Assembly (NCBI GenBank): GCA_032719365.1
Contig: CM064876.1
Span: forward strand, 60,135,864-60,199,863
Origin: Prinsepia uniflora
Lineage: Eukaryota > Streptophyta > Magnoliopsida > Rosales > Rosaceae
Length of the DNA stretch: 64,000 nucleotides
Direction of reading: 5' to 3'
Below the pieces are notes generated by a model. It saw only the letters and a list, made by a program, of their open reading frames with translations, did not search any database and was not told where the DNA came from. Shown here piece by piece: positions 35,800 to 47,069 of this stretch (the first letter of the stretch is position 1; each line of letters starts with the position of its first letter). A program made the translations under genes and the position numbers.

Positions 35800-38172
35800 A
35801 TGTTGAAAACTTAATGCCTATTTTTTATGGAGAAAACTATCAATTCTGGAGCCTTCAAATGAAGACCTTGTCCATCTCCCAAGATCTTTGGGATGTTGTA
35901 CAAGATGGTATGAGGAGTTAGAACGTTCATCTTAGGAGAAGGAGAAACCAGAAAACCAACAAGCTTACAAGGAAAATAAGTAAAGAGATGCCAAGGCCTT
36001 GTTTCTAGTTCAACAAGGAGAAGCAAAAATCTTTTTCCTAGATTATTATCTGCTGAAAAATCAAAGGATGCTTTTGGGATATACTCAAACTTGAGTTCCA
36101 AAGTAAGATCCGCAAGTTTGGAAAGTAAGACAGGTAAACAATCTCACATCGCTCGAGGGGGGAAATGTGAAGTGACTTATATATGTGGACGATGTTTTCC
36201 TTACAACGAGACCTTTTGTGAGCTCATTGACTTTGAATTCCTTGGAAACTCCAAAGTTAAGTGAGATTGGGCTGGAGCAATCGTAGGATCTAGGAAGTTG
36301 AGCATGAGTTCCAAGAAACAAAGCCATGAGGGCTGAGCCCAAATCTCACAATATATGTGTGGATGATGTCTTCCTAGCAACAAGGTCTTTTGGGAGTTCA
36401 CTGACATTGAATAGTTAAGCAAGATTGGGCTGGAGCAATTCCAGAATGAGTGATCTACTGAAAAGTTGCACGTGAGTTTCCAGAAACAAAGTCACGAGAG
36501 ATGCTTCCAAATCAGATAATATCGTGCTAGAGGAGTCGGGTTGTGATTCCAAGGTTCAGAAAAAAGCGATTTCTAACAAACTACAATCCTTGTGGTGGGA
36601 GTTAGACAATTTTCTTATGAAGGATAATGAATCCATTCAAGCATTCTGCACAAAAGTTTCTGGAATTGTGAACCGAATCAGAATTTATGGTGGTACAATT
36701 CTAGGCAAGAAAAATCGTAGATAAAACTTTACGAAGCCCACCGCCAAAATATGATCATGACGTTTCATCAATAGTAGAGTAAAAAGGCCTATATGCAATT
36801 TCACTTCATAAACTTATTGGCTCATTAGAAGCACATGAAAACAAGATCTATAGATCTAAGGAACAACCGATTGAGCAAACTTTCCAATCAAAGATGAAAG
36901 AAGAGAAGCAAAAGGGAGAATCATATAAATCCCACAATGGAAGAAACAAAAATTGTTCGTGGATAAATTTCAACAAAAGAGACAACTACTCCGGTATTCA
37001 TCAACGTAGCAACAATAATCACAGTGGAAGATCTGCTCCTCAATGTTATATCTGCAAAATTATGGGCATAACAGTGCAGAGTGCCGATAGAGATTCATTC
37101 GATGCAGGATATCCAACCATTCACAAAGAGGCTGCAGATATCAGAAAAATAATGAATGAAATTTCACAGAAAAGAATGATCTCTAGAGCAATTATTTTAT
37201 ACAAATTTTTGTGCTAGTCATGAATCACAAGAAATATATGGTACGTGGATAGCAGAGGCGGCAACCATATGATAGGAAACAAAGAATGTTTTGTGGAGTT
37301 AGAAGAAAACAAGAATTCATAAGCAGAGCTTGGAGAAGCCCAAAATTTATGAACTGTTGGTCAACTTGTGCAAAGAGGTTTTGCTGTCATTTTTGAAAAT
37401 GATTCTTGTGTTATTTCTGATAAGAATAACACACTAGTAGCTAAGATGAATATGACAACAATTTTTTTTTTTCCATTCATCATACCATCAAAAGAAAATT
37501 ATGCCAGTAGATAAGATTGATAGAACATTATTATGGCATATGCCCATTTGAATCAACGAAGGCTACATCTATTACACCTGAAAAATATGGTGGTTAGACT
37601 GCCATCTGTTCGTTGTGAAAAAGAAATACGTGAAAGCTGCATTTTCAGAAAGTTCCACCATTTACCATTCTCACCATCAACATGGAAATAAAGAGCCCCT
37701 TTGAATTGGTAAATGCAAACATTTGTGGACCTACTCGTACTCCATGCTTCAATAACAAAAGGTAGTTCATTTTGTTCGTAGATGATTTTCAAGAATGACG
37801 CGGTCTGTTTCTTAGAAAGAAAAAAAAAAAGACATAAGCATGCAATCCCCATTTTCAAGCAATCCAAAATCTTTGGAGAATGTCAAAGTAGCCACAAACT
37901 GAAAGTATTACGAACAGATCATGGTGGAGAGTTCACATCAAATGAATTTTCAGAATTTTGCAAGAACAATGGTATCAAAAGAGAATTGATAGCAAGATAC
38001 ACTCTACAACAAACGGAATTGCTGAGTGAAGAAATCGAACCATTATGGACATGGAAGAAGTATGATAAAAGCAAAAGATTTACCAAACATATTTTGGGCT
38101 GAAGCAATTCATACAATAATGTTTATTCTAAAAAAAATATCCAACAAAAGTTGTCCCATATATGACACAATT
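35800..38172 (+). pseudogene. Copia gag, protease and integrase remnants
   Basis: Gag begins near 35,820 with FYGENYQFWSLQMKTL and LWDVVQDG, the Copia gag signature. After the 5S-derived dimer it continues with DSKVQKKAISNKLQSL and FLMKDNESIQAF. A zinc knuckle near 37,045 reads CYICKIMGITVQSADRD and has lost its canonical spacing. A protease-like WYVDSRGGNHMIGN follows (near 37,240). The integrase core near 37,900-38,100 includes LRTDHGGEFTSNEF and NNGIKRELIARYTLQQ, then a frameshift. Stops and shifts are many, so no product is expected. Confidence 0.85.
36135..36547 (+). repeat. 5S-rRNA-derived repeat (Cassandra/5S-SINE type), two tandem copies in Copia gag
   Basis: Each copy has text close to the 3' two-thirds of plant 5S rRNA. 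Copy 1 reads AACTCCAAAGTTAAG then GATTGGGCTGGAGCAATC (near 36,246-36,282). Copy 2 reads AGTTAAGCAAGATTGGGC, TGGAGCAATTCCAG and AATGAGTGATCTACTG (36,412-36,460). Both share TGTGTGGAYGATGT-like and CAGAAACAAAG flanks. The combination of 5S-like domain with GGACGATGTTTTCCT and ATATCGTGCTAGAGGAGTCG matches what I recall of Cassandra-type LTRs. No internal region lies between the copies. It interrupts the Copia gag frame. Boundaries are within a few bases. Confidence 0.65.
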
Positions 38173-38174
38173 TG

Positions 38175-40559
38175 TGTAAAGACCCAAAATTTGAGAAATG
38201 TAATCCCAAAGGTTTGAATGTAAATTGACAATTTTGCCTTTATAGACCCAAAGTTGGCATTTTTCTCAGAGGATTTTTTGGACTTTTTATGATGACCGTT
38301 GTGTAGGTCTTGAAATTTTGAATTTGTAGACAAGTGGCATGCTGAAATCGAAGTTTGAATGGAGTCGTTATGGATCTAAACTACCCAAGGGTATTTTGGT
38401 AATTTGGAGTATATGGTATTTTGGATTTTTGGCTAGTCTGCTGAGTGATCATGTGAGATGGTGGCATGTAGCACAATTTGGTTATACTTAGTGGCACTAT
38501 CTTTCTTTTTGAACTACCCCATGTGTGTGTTTAGTGTGTTACAGTCTTAAAACCACAAAACAAAATCGAGAGCCATGAAACCCACTCAATAAGGAAATCA
38601 AATGGAGAATAAAGGAAAGAGGGAAGAGAGAACCAGATAGAAACGAAGAGAGAAAAACAAAGGAAGAGATGAGGAAGAAACCCCAAACCCAGGAAACCTG
38701 AAATTTAACTCGTGAACCATTGAACCATTTTGAGGCTTCGAAGCTCGAAACCAATCATCCTAACACCTTGATTGAGTTCCTTAGATCACTGTGAGCCAAA
38801 AATTTGAAGGTTTTGGATTACGGAAGGTTCGAAATTAGGCTAAAAATTGAAGGATCGGGTTGTTATTTCAAGATGAGTTTTCCCTATATTGAGATCACAC
38901 ACCTATTCCTAGAATTGTATAGAAGCATTTGGATACTTGAAACTTGAAAAATGGACGTGAAATGGTAATTTTTGGATCGGGTTGGGACCAATTGCAGAAA
39001 ATCAAGTCAAACCCGGCTGGAGGTTGAAGGTTATTGGACTTGCGATTGGGACTGCAAGCATGTAAGGCCTAGTCACAATGAGCTTAGGCGGCGTGTGGAG
39101 GCGCATGCTACATTGCCTCGAAATCTAGTCAACACATGTTTTTATGTAATCGATGTAACATACATTTTGGTTTAGGTTTCGAGTCTATTAGACAACATTT
39201 TGTGGTAGGTTTTTTGTGTCTGAAGTGTTTATATTTGTGTTTTAAGTATGTTTTTTTATCCAAGGAATTAGGAGATTATATTGTGAGGTTACTTGGACCG
39301 TTAGTGACCCTTGGTGGTGAATTTTAACATGCCAGATAGCTCCCAGAATATCGGAGGAGTGCACAGCTCGGGATTAAGCAGCTTGGATATTCTGTGATTG
39401 GACATTTGTTTTATAAACTGTGATGCATGCATAGTTAATATTTTATTGCATAATTTGAATTGCAATGGGTTGAATAAAAGATTCTAAATGTGTTGTGATG
39501 ATTTTTCGGATTTAACTTGGTTTTTGAACATGGATTTTATGATTATTTTTTGAAAAAATGTTTTGGGTTCAAGCCCAGCTCAGAAATGTTTTTGACTTGG
39601 TTTGAGTCAAATATTTGTGTAAAATCAAGTTTTCCTGATTTGTTAACTGTTTTCCATGGTTAGCTATCGTCGTGAGATGTTGTTCCCTCTAGGCGTTAGT
39701 TTGGAATCCCGAAGAGGTCACTATATGACATTGTCTGGATGTGAGTAAATCCTTTGGACACTCGATCCCAAGGATGTCACAGTTTAGTATCACTCGGATG
39801 TTGGTAGTACCTGGGTATACCACCATGAGGGTTTATGTTTCTGGGGATGCTAGCACAATCTAGATGTGAGTATGTTCTTGGATTACCACCCAAATGTTGA
39901 CTTTGTTCCCAGACATGACTCAGATGATACGGGAGTGCAGTTCCTGAGTTTGCCTACGCATAGCGCTGATTGATCATCGTGACTGATGACTAAGCATTTG
40001 AGGATTAGTTGTGTTTGATTACTGCCATTTGCGTCCAAATGGTTTCACATGATTTGATAAATGGAGATTTCATGGAAATGTGGGCCATGGGTTTTCGATA
40101 CATTTATAAATGTGGGTCCCACAGCTTATGATTTGATTTAAATTGAAATCTAGTTGTTTATATTTTACTTTATACATGCATATTTTTATTTGGAGGGTAA
40201 ATGTTTATTTTCTTGAAAATACATTTTCAAATGTAAGATTTTGTCCACTCACACTTTTAATGGTTTTGATCGTTAAAAGTAAGACATAAGTACCATTATC
40301 CCTTTCGAATGTAAGACACTTTTAATGGTTTTAATCGTTAAAAGTAAGACACTTTCAAATGTAAGATCTTGAAAATACACTTTTCATCGTTGCAGAGAGA
40401 TCGGTATTGATCTAGAAATGGAGGCATGAGCAAGACATTAGTACCGTTATCCCTTATCTGATGAGTTTTGAGTATATTTCAAAATTTCGGTTTATTTGTC
40501 AGACGGGGAGTAAGACCAGGCGTAGTTATCAAAATATTTTCGGAAAGAGTCCTATCACA
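38175..40559 (+). mobile_element. Solo LTR (2.4 kb), plus orientation, inserted in Copia integrase
   Basis: It starts TGTAAAGACCCAAAATTTG and ends GAGTCCTATCACA. The Copia reading (...KSCPIYDTI | EAWH.VKPKVDFLKI...) resumes right after. Its start resembles the left half of 33,870-35,639. Late landmarks follow the long-LTR order: ATGCATGCAT (39,423), GGTTCAAGCCCAGCTC, GTCCACTCACAC (40,244) and GTCAGACGGGGAG near the end. No matching TSD is visible. It contains no credible gene. Confidence 0.75.
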
Positions 40560-40897
40560 TGGAAGCATGGCATCTGGTTAAACCAAAGGTGGATTTCTTG
40601 AAGATTTTGCTGCATTGCATATGCACATATCCCAGCTAAAAAGAGAGATAAGTTTGATTTAAAAAAAAAAGAGATTTTGTTTTTTTGGGATATAGTGAAC
40701 ATTCCAAGGCGTACCGATTAATTGATCTAGGAACCAATAAATTGGTAATTTCTAGAGATGTTGTTTTTGATGAGCTCAAGGTTTGGATATGGGAGAATGA
40801 ATATATTAAAGTACCAAGAATTTCCGACGAACTAGAAACTTCAAATATAGAGAAATTCCGTTGCCACAAAGTCCAAAATCAAGTACAAGATCAAGTT
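40560..40897 (+). pseudogene. Copia integrase C-terminal region remnant
   Basis: Translation gives EAWH, then KPKVDFLKI, AYAHIPAKKRDKFD, GYSEHSKAYRLIDL and ISRDVVFDE, the conserved end of Copia integrase before the RT. A one-base shift near 40,605 and an A-rich indel near 40,660 break the frame. The text is cut at 40,897 by the LTR element and continues at 53,210. Confidence 0.85.
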
Positions 40898-43634
40898 TGA
40901 CACGACCTATCCCAATCCCCCCGGGATTACCGTGGGATGTGTCATACTCCCGTCTGACACGAAGTGTCAGACAAGGGATAACCGAAAGCCGCTGTCCCGA
41001 TGGGCGTCCAGAGTGCGCAAGGATCGATGGAGGAGGCATGCAATGTCCCAGTCACTGCTGCAGCCGCATCGTCGATCAACCTGAAGGGCATTGAAAACAA
41101 TAAAGGCTGTGAGTGGACGAAAATAAACAAATTCATAAAATATATTTTATAAGACATTTATGCCCCTCAGTAAAAACGTATGCATGCATCAAAAACAGTA
41201 ATCAAATATTTATTAGAAATAACCGTTAGGGCCTTAGCCCAGAACCATAAACACCGTTTCAACCAAAAGTCATTTCATAAATCCAGTAGTACACATACAC
41301 CACATTACCATCTCCGGCATCCAGAAGCCTAGCGTCCTAGACGCTTGACGTCCCAAACGTCATATCTCACGGTATTAAAGCGACGAGTGCTGCCCGGGGT
41401 CTCACCGAGCCCATATCTCTGACATCCCAGATGTCTGACGTCCTAGACGTCTAATCATAGCAATCCTGCTCCTGAGTCATCATACGGTCCGGCTGCTCCG
41501 TATAATGACCCCCTCGCAGGCAATGCACCGTGACTTCCCTAGTGTCCCAGACACCTGGAGGAGACCATTACAATCCTCATATCGAGATGGTTTATGGAAA
41601 ACAGTTTATCATTAATTTCCAAATTATCACAAGGGCCCTGCCCCGAATTTCCATAAAACCATCACAAGTCCAAATACTTGGTTTATTAAATCCAAAATCA
41701 TTTATTCAATTCCATTTTAGGGTCTCCGACCCGAAATCACATTTAAAAATCAACTGGGCCCCTGGCCCGATTTCGTAAATCAACTGGGCCCCTGGCCCGA
41801 TATTATAACTCAAATGGGTCTCAGCCCGGGTTTACTTTATCAAGTCTATAACCATTTCATGAAATCATATCCAAATCATAAGTATGGAAATCAGTGCAAA
41901 ATCGGAAAACCTCAATTTACGTGCAAACACGTAAATCGCCTCAAATTGCGTGAAATCATATAATTCACCAATATCCAAATCAAATCATATAATCACAAAT
42001 ATAATCATCATGAAATAGTTATGCATGCATAGAATTTATAAAACTAATGTCCACTCACAGACCGTTTAACCATGCGCCTTGATAAGCGTGTCATCGGCCT
42101 TCCCGAGCCCCGTCACTAACACCGGGACTCCCAAACCTTGGAATTCGTGCCCACGCGCCGTCACGCGCCGCCGTGAGTGGCTGCGCGTGACACCCACACA
42201 CCTTGCTACAGTACCTTCGTCCTCGCCCGGATTACTGTTAAACGGATCCCCGTGACCCGCGAACAGACCCGACTGGTTTCCTCAATCCTTCAAATCAAAG
42301 ATGAACTTTCGAAGAACACCAGGGCACTGTTCATCCTTCGAAATTCATCAATGTCAACTGATTTCTTCCAATTGATCCACCCAGTAGCTTCAGTGGACCA
42401 TGAGAAACTGTTTTCCCACTTCAATTTCATCGTTTGATCACTCCAAGATCACGACTCAACTTCGAATTTTTCGGCCATCCACCACGTCCGTCCATGGCTC
42501 CAGGAGCTTCGAAAATGGCCACACTTGATTTGGATCGACTCATTAAGGTTCCAGGAAGCTTATTCGGACCTCAATTAGGCTTGGGCTGGCCTAAAACCGA
42601 AATTCGAATTTGAATTTATCAAAAACCAGTTTCGGGTTTTTGAACTTTCCCTCACCATTTTCCTTTCATTTTTCCATCTCTCCATCTCAGAGTACTACTC
42701 TCAGTCCCTTAATCTCCTTCCCGTTCACAATTTCACTCAATTCGGCCTTGGGAAGGTCGATCATGACCTGATCACTGTCTCTGTTTTTCTCAGTTCCAAT
42801 GGCACCAGCCCTGCGTTTGTTTCCCGCACACACACCACTCAAGCTCTGCTCAACCCACTCAAGGTATAAAATAACTCACCCGTGGCATCAAATTCCACTC
42901 AATACTCACACACGCTGAACACTAGCCAGCACGGTCCCTGTGCTTCACCTCAAAAACACCAGCACCCACACCGTTCAATTCCCCATTTCCCCAACATCAC
43001 ACACTCCCTTGGGCCATTACAGATTAAACAACTCCCCCCAAGGTCACTAATTGGTTAAACAATTCACAGATTAGGTTTAAACAAATCAATGGAACATGTC
43101 ACTCACGGCATCAGCACTCAGACTCTGTTTTCACAGTATTCAAACAGTTCCCCAGCAAAAATTACCATTTTGCCATTCTGTTCAAAAATTACCAAAATGC
43201 CCCTCACGCGTCCAGACCCGTAACTTGGTCATTAGAACTCCGATTGACGCGTGCCGCCTGTCTACGAACTTAGGGCATCGAGACCTTCCTAACGGTCCTC
43301 GGCCATCGGACCTCAAGGTCAAAAGTCAACATTTTCCCCCTTTTGTCCAAATTACGAAAATGCCCTTGGACTTCCGAACTTCACAACTTTCATCACGAAA
43401 GTCGGAATCGAACGTGCCACCCGTCTATGAACTCGTGACGTCCCAAACTACGTCACGGTCATCGGTCACAGTCCATTTGACCGTCCAAATTAAAAGTCAA
43501 TGTTTTACCCACGACTAGGGGCAAAACGGTCATTTTGCATCGTTCGTCCGATTTCGCCCAACTAATCACCGATTAACCCCACTAATCATGATTAGTTACT
43601 AATCTAATCCCGGAATTCGGGACGGGTCGTTACA
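40898..43634 (-). mobile_element. 3' LTR (sense) of the coding-poor element
   Basis: Contents left to right: TGACACGACC terminus, GTCTGACAC-gaa-GTGTCAGAC hairpin (40,952-40,972), GTGAGTGGAC (41,109), ATGCATGCAT (41,180), short GGGCC/GGCCC array (41,700-41,830), ATGCATGCAT (42,021), GTCCACTCAC (42,049), inverted TGACG pair (43,436-43,455), and GGGACGGGTCGTTACA end. It is uninterrupted. Confidence 0.93.
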
Positions 43635-43635
43635 A

Positions 43636-43647
43636 CCTTCCCTCCTT
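43636..43647 (-). other. Polypurine tract of the coding-poor element
   Basis: On the minus strand AAGGAGGGAAGG lies directly upstream of the LTR start TGTAACGACCC. This is the expected primer for plus-strand DNA synthesis. Confidence 0.8.
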
Positions 43648-46600
43648 AAAGAATTTCGTCCTCGAAATTCCAACCGATCTAATCTCAAACGTTCTTCCCT
43701 CCTTAATTAGTTTCGTTCTAGAAATTCCAACTATCCTGATTCCACAATCACCCCGTGGAAAGTGAAATCGACCTCGCAACACGTGTACACCCGTACCAAC
43801 TAATCGGAACAAAAACTTGTCCGCACCACTTTTCAAATCTACTATTTTGTTGACGCGACAACCCGACGGTTCCTTTCTCAATCACCAACCTATCCTGGTA
43901 TCTACTCCTACTGAGAGTCATCGGACGTCACTCAACACATCCACGTTGACACCTCCCGATAATCTGACACCACTTGACCGTTGTCAGTCAAAAACTGACA
44001 CTTACCCACTTGTGGTTACACTAACCACCAATTTACTCATCTCGAGTGTACAACAATCAACACCTCACTCTACCTGTATGTAATTGAACCCATCAGAACC
44101 ACTATGACCCAATGCACAACATCCGATGTCCAGTCCATAACCTCAACTAATCCAATGGTATCAGAACCAATCCGACTACCAACCCGCTCACCAACATACC
44201 TTGGGTATAATCCGTACACCGTCACCAGGCACCACAAGCCTGCAAGTATCGTACCCCGAACCATGTACAAGGTACACACATCTATCCATCGACCAGACTA
44301 CAACCACCTAGGTCATAGCCAGACAGGTTTCGAATAATGGAGTCCATTTGTCCAACCGGCATTAGACGAATCGAAACTCCACCCATCATTCTGTTCCAAA
44401 TCCAAATCCGAATCTGCAATTTCGTAAGAAATCCCGAATCCAAACCCAGACATCATATTCTTAATCCATTTCCAAATCCGAAGCCAAAATAATTATTCCG
44501 TAAGCTAGCATCTGGAATAATCATTCCGTACCCAAATCCAGAAATCCACTTTCAAGTTCCGAAATCGAATCCTGAATCGTCACCCAGAAATTCGATCCCA
44601 AAATCTGAAATCTCGTTCACGTCTACCAAGACACACCAAAACCGAACCTATCGGTTACCTGCTCAATACATTCGATTGACTTCATAGGGAAGCCAATCCC
44701 AACATCCTCATGTCTAAGGTTGACAAAATCTGACCACGTCGGAAACCGACTCACCCGAGTAGTATACCATACGGGATTCACTTCGAAAAGAAGTCCAGTC
44801 TCGTCATTTACGACCCACATACCAAAGTAAGGGCGATAAACCCTCCCCCTATCTGGATTATCAAGATCACGATCCAGGTTCAACACTGCATCCCCGACTA
44901 CAACCGTCATGATCCTGCTCCACCTTGGATCCACACCATTAACTACTAGACTCCAAACCATAGGGTCTTACACCCTCAACTAATCTGCATACTGTCACAA
45001 TGTTCGACAACCAACTCCCACAAAAAAACCGATCAGTCAACGACGAGACACGTCGAGACTGTGAGTTCTCACTGATTACCTCGTATCGATCCTCGTCATC
45101 CCACCTAGGAAAAACCAAGAATTATCCAAAAACGATGACGTCAAAACTTATCCTACGTGGATGCAAATAAGACTCGCTGCACTCACCACGCCATGTAAAC
45201 CAGCATCGTCTGCCACCCAGCAGAAAATGAGAAATCTCGTTTACCTAACTTCGAAATACGCAACTCCTTCTGATGACCCCAAAACATACATGGGCCCACC
45301 AACTAATACACGTTCAATGTACTAGTAACCACAATCAACGTCTGTCAGGACAGAAGGTGAGAAGTCAACCCCAATGACTTCAGAATACCTATCACCAATG
45401 TGGAAACGAGCACCCCTCTCGTCCCCCAATCACAACTCTCCTCGAAACCAAAGTTCCAACCGTGTTGGGAACAGACCCGCTCCAATGAGGTGTCAAGTCC
45501 AACCACGGGACTTCCCACATCATCAACTCACTTGGACAACCACGTGTCCGTAATCAAACCAAGACTCAGACCTCATGTCCGTTAATCACTATTTATGCAC
45601 GTACACCGATTTCGATTGGGAATTACTCAACCCTTTTTGAATGTGCATACAATACTACCTTCGTCTCACATCTCAACCTTTACGGTTCAACCCCTGAGTT
45701 TCCATGTTTCATAGTCACAAAATCCCACATTCGTACCACTAATGATTTTCCTCGTATTTTCCAAATTCAGAAATTTCCTTGTACTTTCTGGGGTTAGTAG
45801 AAACATACAATCACATCAATCTCGGAGTTGACAACAACTCCCAAAATCCACTAATTCTCATGACATAAGGAACGTCATCCCAAGATTCCTCCTGTCTCAA
45901 TCATACCTTTTTATCCACTCATCTATTGTCACCTCATCACTGTTGGGACTTATCCCGACACCTCACAATCTCCGCTGGATCTTATCCAGTCCATGACTCA
46001 ACCACTACTGAATCTCAAATACCGAGCATATGTCCATCATAATAGAGTCACATCCCAACTCATGGCTCATCACAATATCAATCACCGACACTTGTATCAG
46101 CACACAGGCATTCAAACTAGTATCCGCACCCGCATACAAACATCCACACGAGCACACAGTGTGTAAGGTTGATAACCCTGGATCTCCGCTCATACCGAGA
46201 GACGATCCCGAATCACAACTCGTACTCCACCACTATGGGTCACACCATTCTGACAATCCACATCAGGATAGTGAACGTCCCCTGATTCTCAACTACTACG
46301 ACCACACCAAATACCCTCGATAATCAGTCATCTCCACAAGACTACCGTCCAACAATCATCGCTATCGAGATCCGTATCCACACATCACACTAATACCCGG
46401 TCTAGCTCGGGATTCTATATTTTATCTCATACCGTATCCGTGGATCGGATCCCATAGGTCTGACTAGACTCACTAGAGTCATCCACATGGTCGTCCATGA
46501 CCTCAGCCGCTCGTCGCGGCACAAGTTCTCTTCCACAAATCACGACTAAGGTTCACCTTTCCAATCCAACATATACTAGGGTTCCACAATCACACCCTAT

Positions 46601-47054
46601 GGTTCCACCGAACCCAGCTACTCTCGGTAATATAATCCACAGCCTGACCGACCCCGCGGTCCTGACATCGTATAGACGTCGGTTCCGATTCTACCATCAC
46701 TCAACGTGGGTTCCACGACGAAGGTCATCGGCTAATTCTGATGTACCAACATCCCTCACACTAGCAATCACCACTAGGGTTCACATTTCCTAATCACTGT
46801 TCAAATAGGGTTCCCTGAACCCAGCTGCGCCCAGCAGCACAACAACCTAATATCACATGACCGAACCGGTGGTCCCACAATACCAGTTCATCACATACAA
46901 CCCCACTTGGGTCGAATCACATTAACGCACGGCGTATCGGGCCAATCATACTCTACCCACCATTCAAACCTAAAAACTATATACCAGGTTGATAACGAAC
47001 TGCAGCCCCGAGAGACACACACCCTCGACCTGTGCTCACAAAAAGAGCAAACCT

Positions 47055-47066
47055 GCTCTGATACCA
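47055..47066 (-). other. Primer-binding site of the coding-poor element (tRNA-iMet type)
   Basis: GCTCTGATACCA on the plus strand is TGGTATCAGAGC in sense, three bases from the LTR edge at 47,070. It sets the orientation for the whole family. Confidence 0.9.
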
Positions 47067-47069
47067 CAT

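Larger units (their letters stand above)
43635..47069 (-). mobile_element. Non-coding internal region of the coding-poor element
   Basis: Some 3.4 kb without recognisable retroviral domains on either strand. The longest minus-strand frame (44,623-44,961, 112 codons) has no motif I know. The part next to the primer site is shared with 1,401-1,865. The sequence is not low-complexity, so its role would be as RNA (packaging, dimerisation) or it may be a captured or decayed region; this cannot be told here. Confidence 0.8.

Noticed and set aside
36227..36480. Functional 5S rRNA gene
   Set aside because: The 5S-like domains are incomplete and mutated (copy 1 lacks the stretch around GGGTGACCT), so they are derived repeats, not rRNA genes.
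43096..43518. 140-codon frame near the LTR start
   Set aside because: Similar frames occur in each LTR copy because of shared sequence, but they differ in length and are broken; no protein domain seen.
44623..44961. 112-codon minus-strand frame in the coding-poor element
   Set aside because: Right strand for an element gene, but no known motif and no counterpart in the other copy of the internal region; not called.
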